NCBI RefSeq assembly: GCF_934636665.1
Contig: NZ_CAKUAT010000012.1
Span: forward strand, 1 to 64,000
Length of the DNA stretch: 64,000 nt
From: an uncultured Senegalimassilia sp.
GTDB taxonomy: Bacteria > Actinomycetota > Coriobacteriia > Coriobacteriales > Eggerthellaceae
Direction: 5' to 3'
Positions 63,733-64,000 of this stretch are shown one piece after another. The notes below the pieces were generated by a model. It had not been told where the DNA came from and made no database searches. It was given only the letters and a program-made list of their open reading frames with translations. Position 1 is the first letter of the stretch; each line of letters opens with the position of its first letter. The translations under genes and the position numbers were made by a program.

Positions 63733-64000
63733 ATGGGTGTCGAAAGGCGTAGCCGGGTCGGTGGGTATCGGCCTGAAATGCCGCTAAAGCGCGCATGTGC
63801 GTCGCGTTCGGGCGCGCGTCCGTGGCGGGTGGTTTGGCGTCGCGGGACGGCGGTGGCGTTGTCGTGCATTTTGGCGGCGGGTTTGGTGCCCGTTGCCAGT
63901 TTTGTGCAGGGCTCGGAAACCGTCGCCGCGGCGCGTGAGAGCTTGCGGGCGAACGCTTCCGGTGCGGCTGATGGCGGTGCCGGAAACGCCGACGGCGCCG
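63733..64000 (+). CDS. Start of a secreted protein, 3' part outside window
   Basis: From ATG 63733 (AAGGAG upstream) the frame stays open to the edge (89 codons). A basic N-terminus with many Arg is followed by a hydrophobic core (TAVALSCILAAGLVPVASFV) and an Ala/Gly/Asp-rich stretch, the design of a long Sec signal peptide. The mature part is not visible. Confidence 0.65.
   Translation, partial: MGVERRSRVGGYRPEMPLKRACASRSGARPWRVVWRRGTAVALSCILAAGLVPVASFVQGSETVAAARESLRANASGAADGGAGNADGA

Overview
The window looks like an accessory (genomic-island) region of a high-GC actinobacterium, most likely a gut or oral member of the Coriobacteriia (Eggerthellaceae-like). The grounds are a GC-rich background codon style, GTG/TTG starts with AGGAGG-type ribosome sites, Eggerthella-like WcaJ sugar-transferase fragments, and a large secreted protein carrying DUF285-type repeats. 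The genus is an inference from style, not from a marker gene. No rRNA, tRNA or CRISPR array was recognised.

Layout. Positions 1-4143 (minus) hold the 5' 1381 codons of a secreted adhesin-like protein (DUF285 leucine-rich repeats, transglutaminase-like domain, ricin-type lectin repeats) that runs off the left edge. From about 4.7 to 46 kb the DNA is a dense defence island mixed with insertion sequences. It contains an unknown pair with a membrane protein (4688-6277), a nuclease-ABC ATPase cassette (6923-9434), a DinJ-YafQ pair (19252-19823), two large HEPN abortive-infection proteins (20662-24325), a PIN/ImmA pair (26119-27788), an ABC-three-component-like operon with a frameshifted ATPase (30755-34164), a decapitated UvrD-like helicase (34566-36208), an Abi-C protein (37046-37882) and a Septu PtuA/PtuB pair (40481-42459). 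Broken IS3, IS21 and IS256 family elements, one apparently intact IS110 element and many gene fragments separate them. An AbiEi antitoxin with a truncated toxin lies at 47572-48329.

From 49.0 to 57.0 kb is the most striking block. A WYL-domain regulator is divergent to two overlapping large genes: a helicase-like ATPase with a C-terminal PD-(D/E)XK nuclease (1250 aa) and a 722-aa partner of no recognised family. Near-identical long hairpins bound the two genes on both sides. A small predicted PD-(D/E)XK protein (DUF4365-like) follows. From 57.1 to 60.0 kb comes a piece of a conjugative module: a repeat-rich protein, a VirD4/TraG coupling ATPase and a ClpP-type protease. The right end (61.4-64 kb) returns to ordinary chromosomal genes: a MaoC-like hydratase, a nitroreductase-family protein and the start of a secreted protein.

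Repeats tie the region together. Three hairpins of the same design each sit about 170-200 bp upstream of a truncated copy of the same sugar-transferase segment. A MITE-like palindromic family with roughly 22-bp ends occurs near 14.2, 60.4 and 60.8 kb. Several IS256 and IS3 remnants share ends. Together these suggest repeated gain, loss and internal deletion of defence cassettes.
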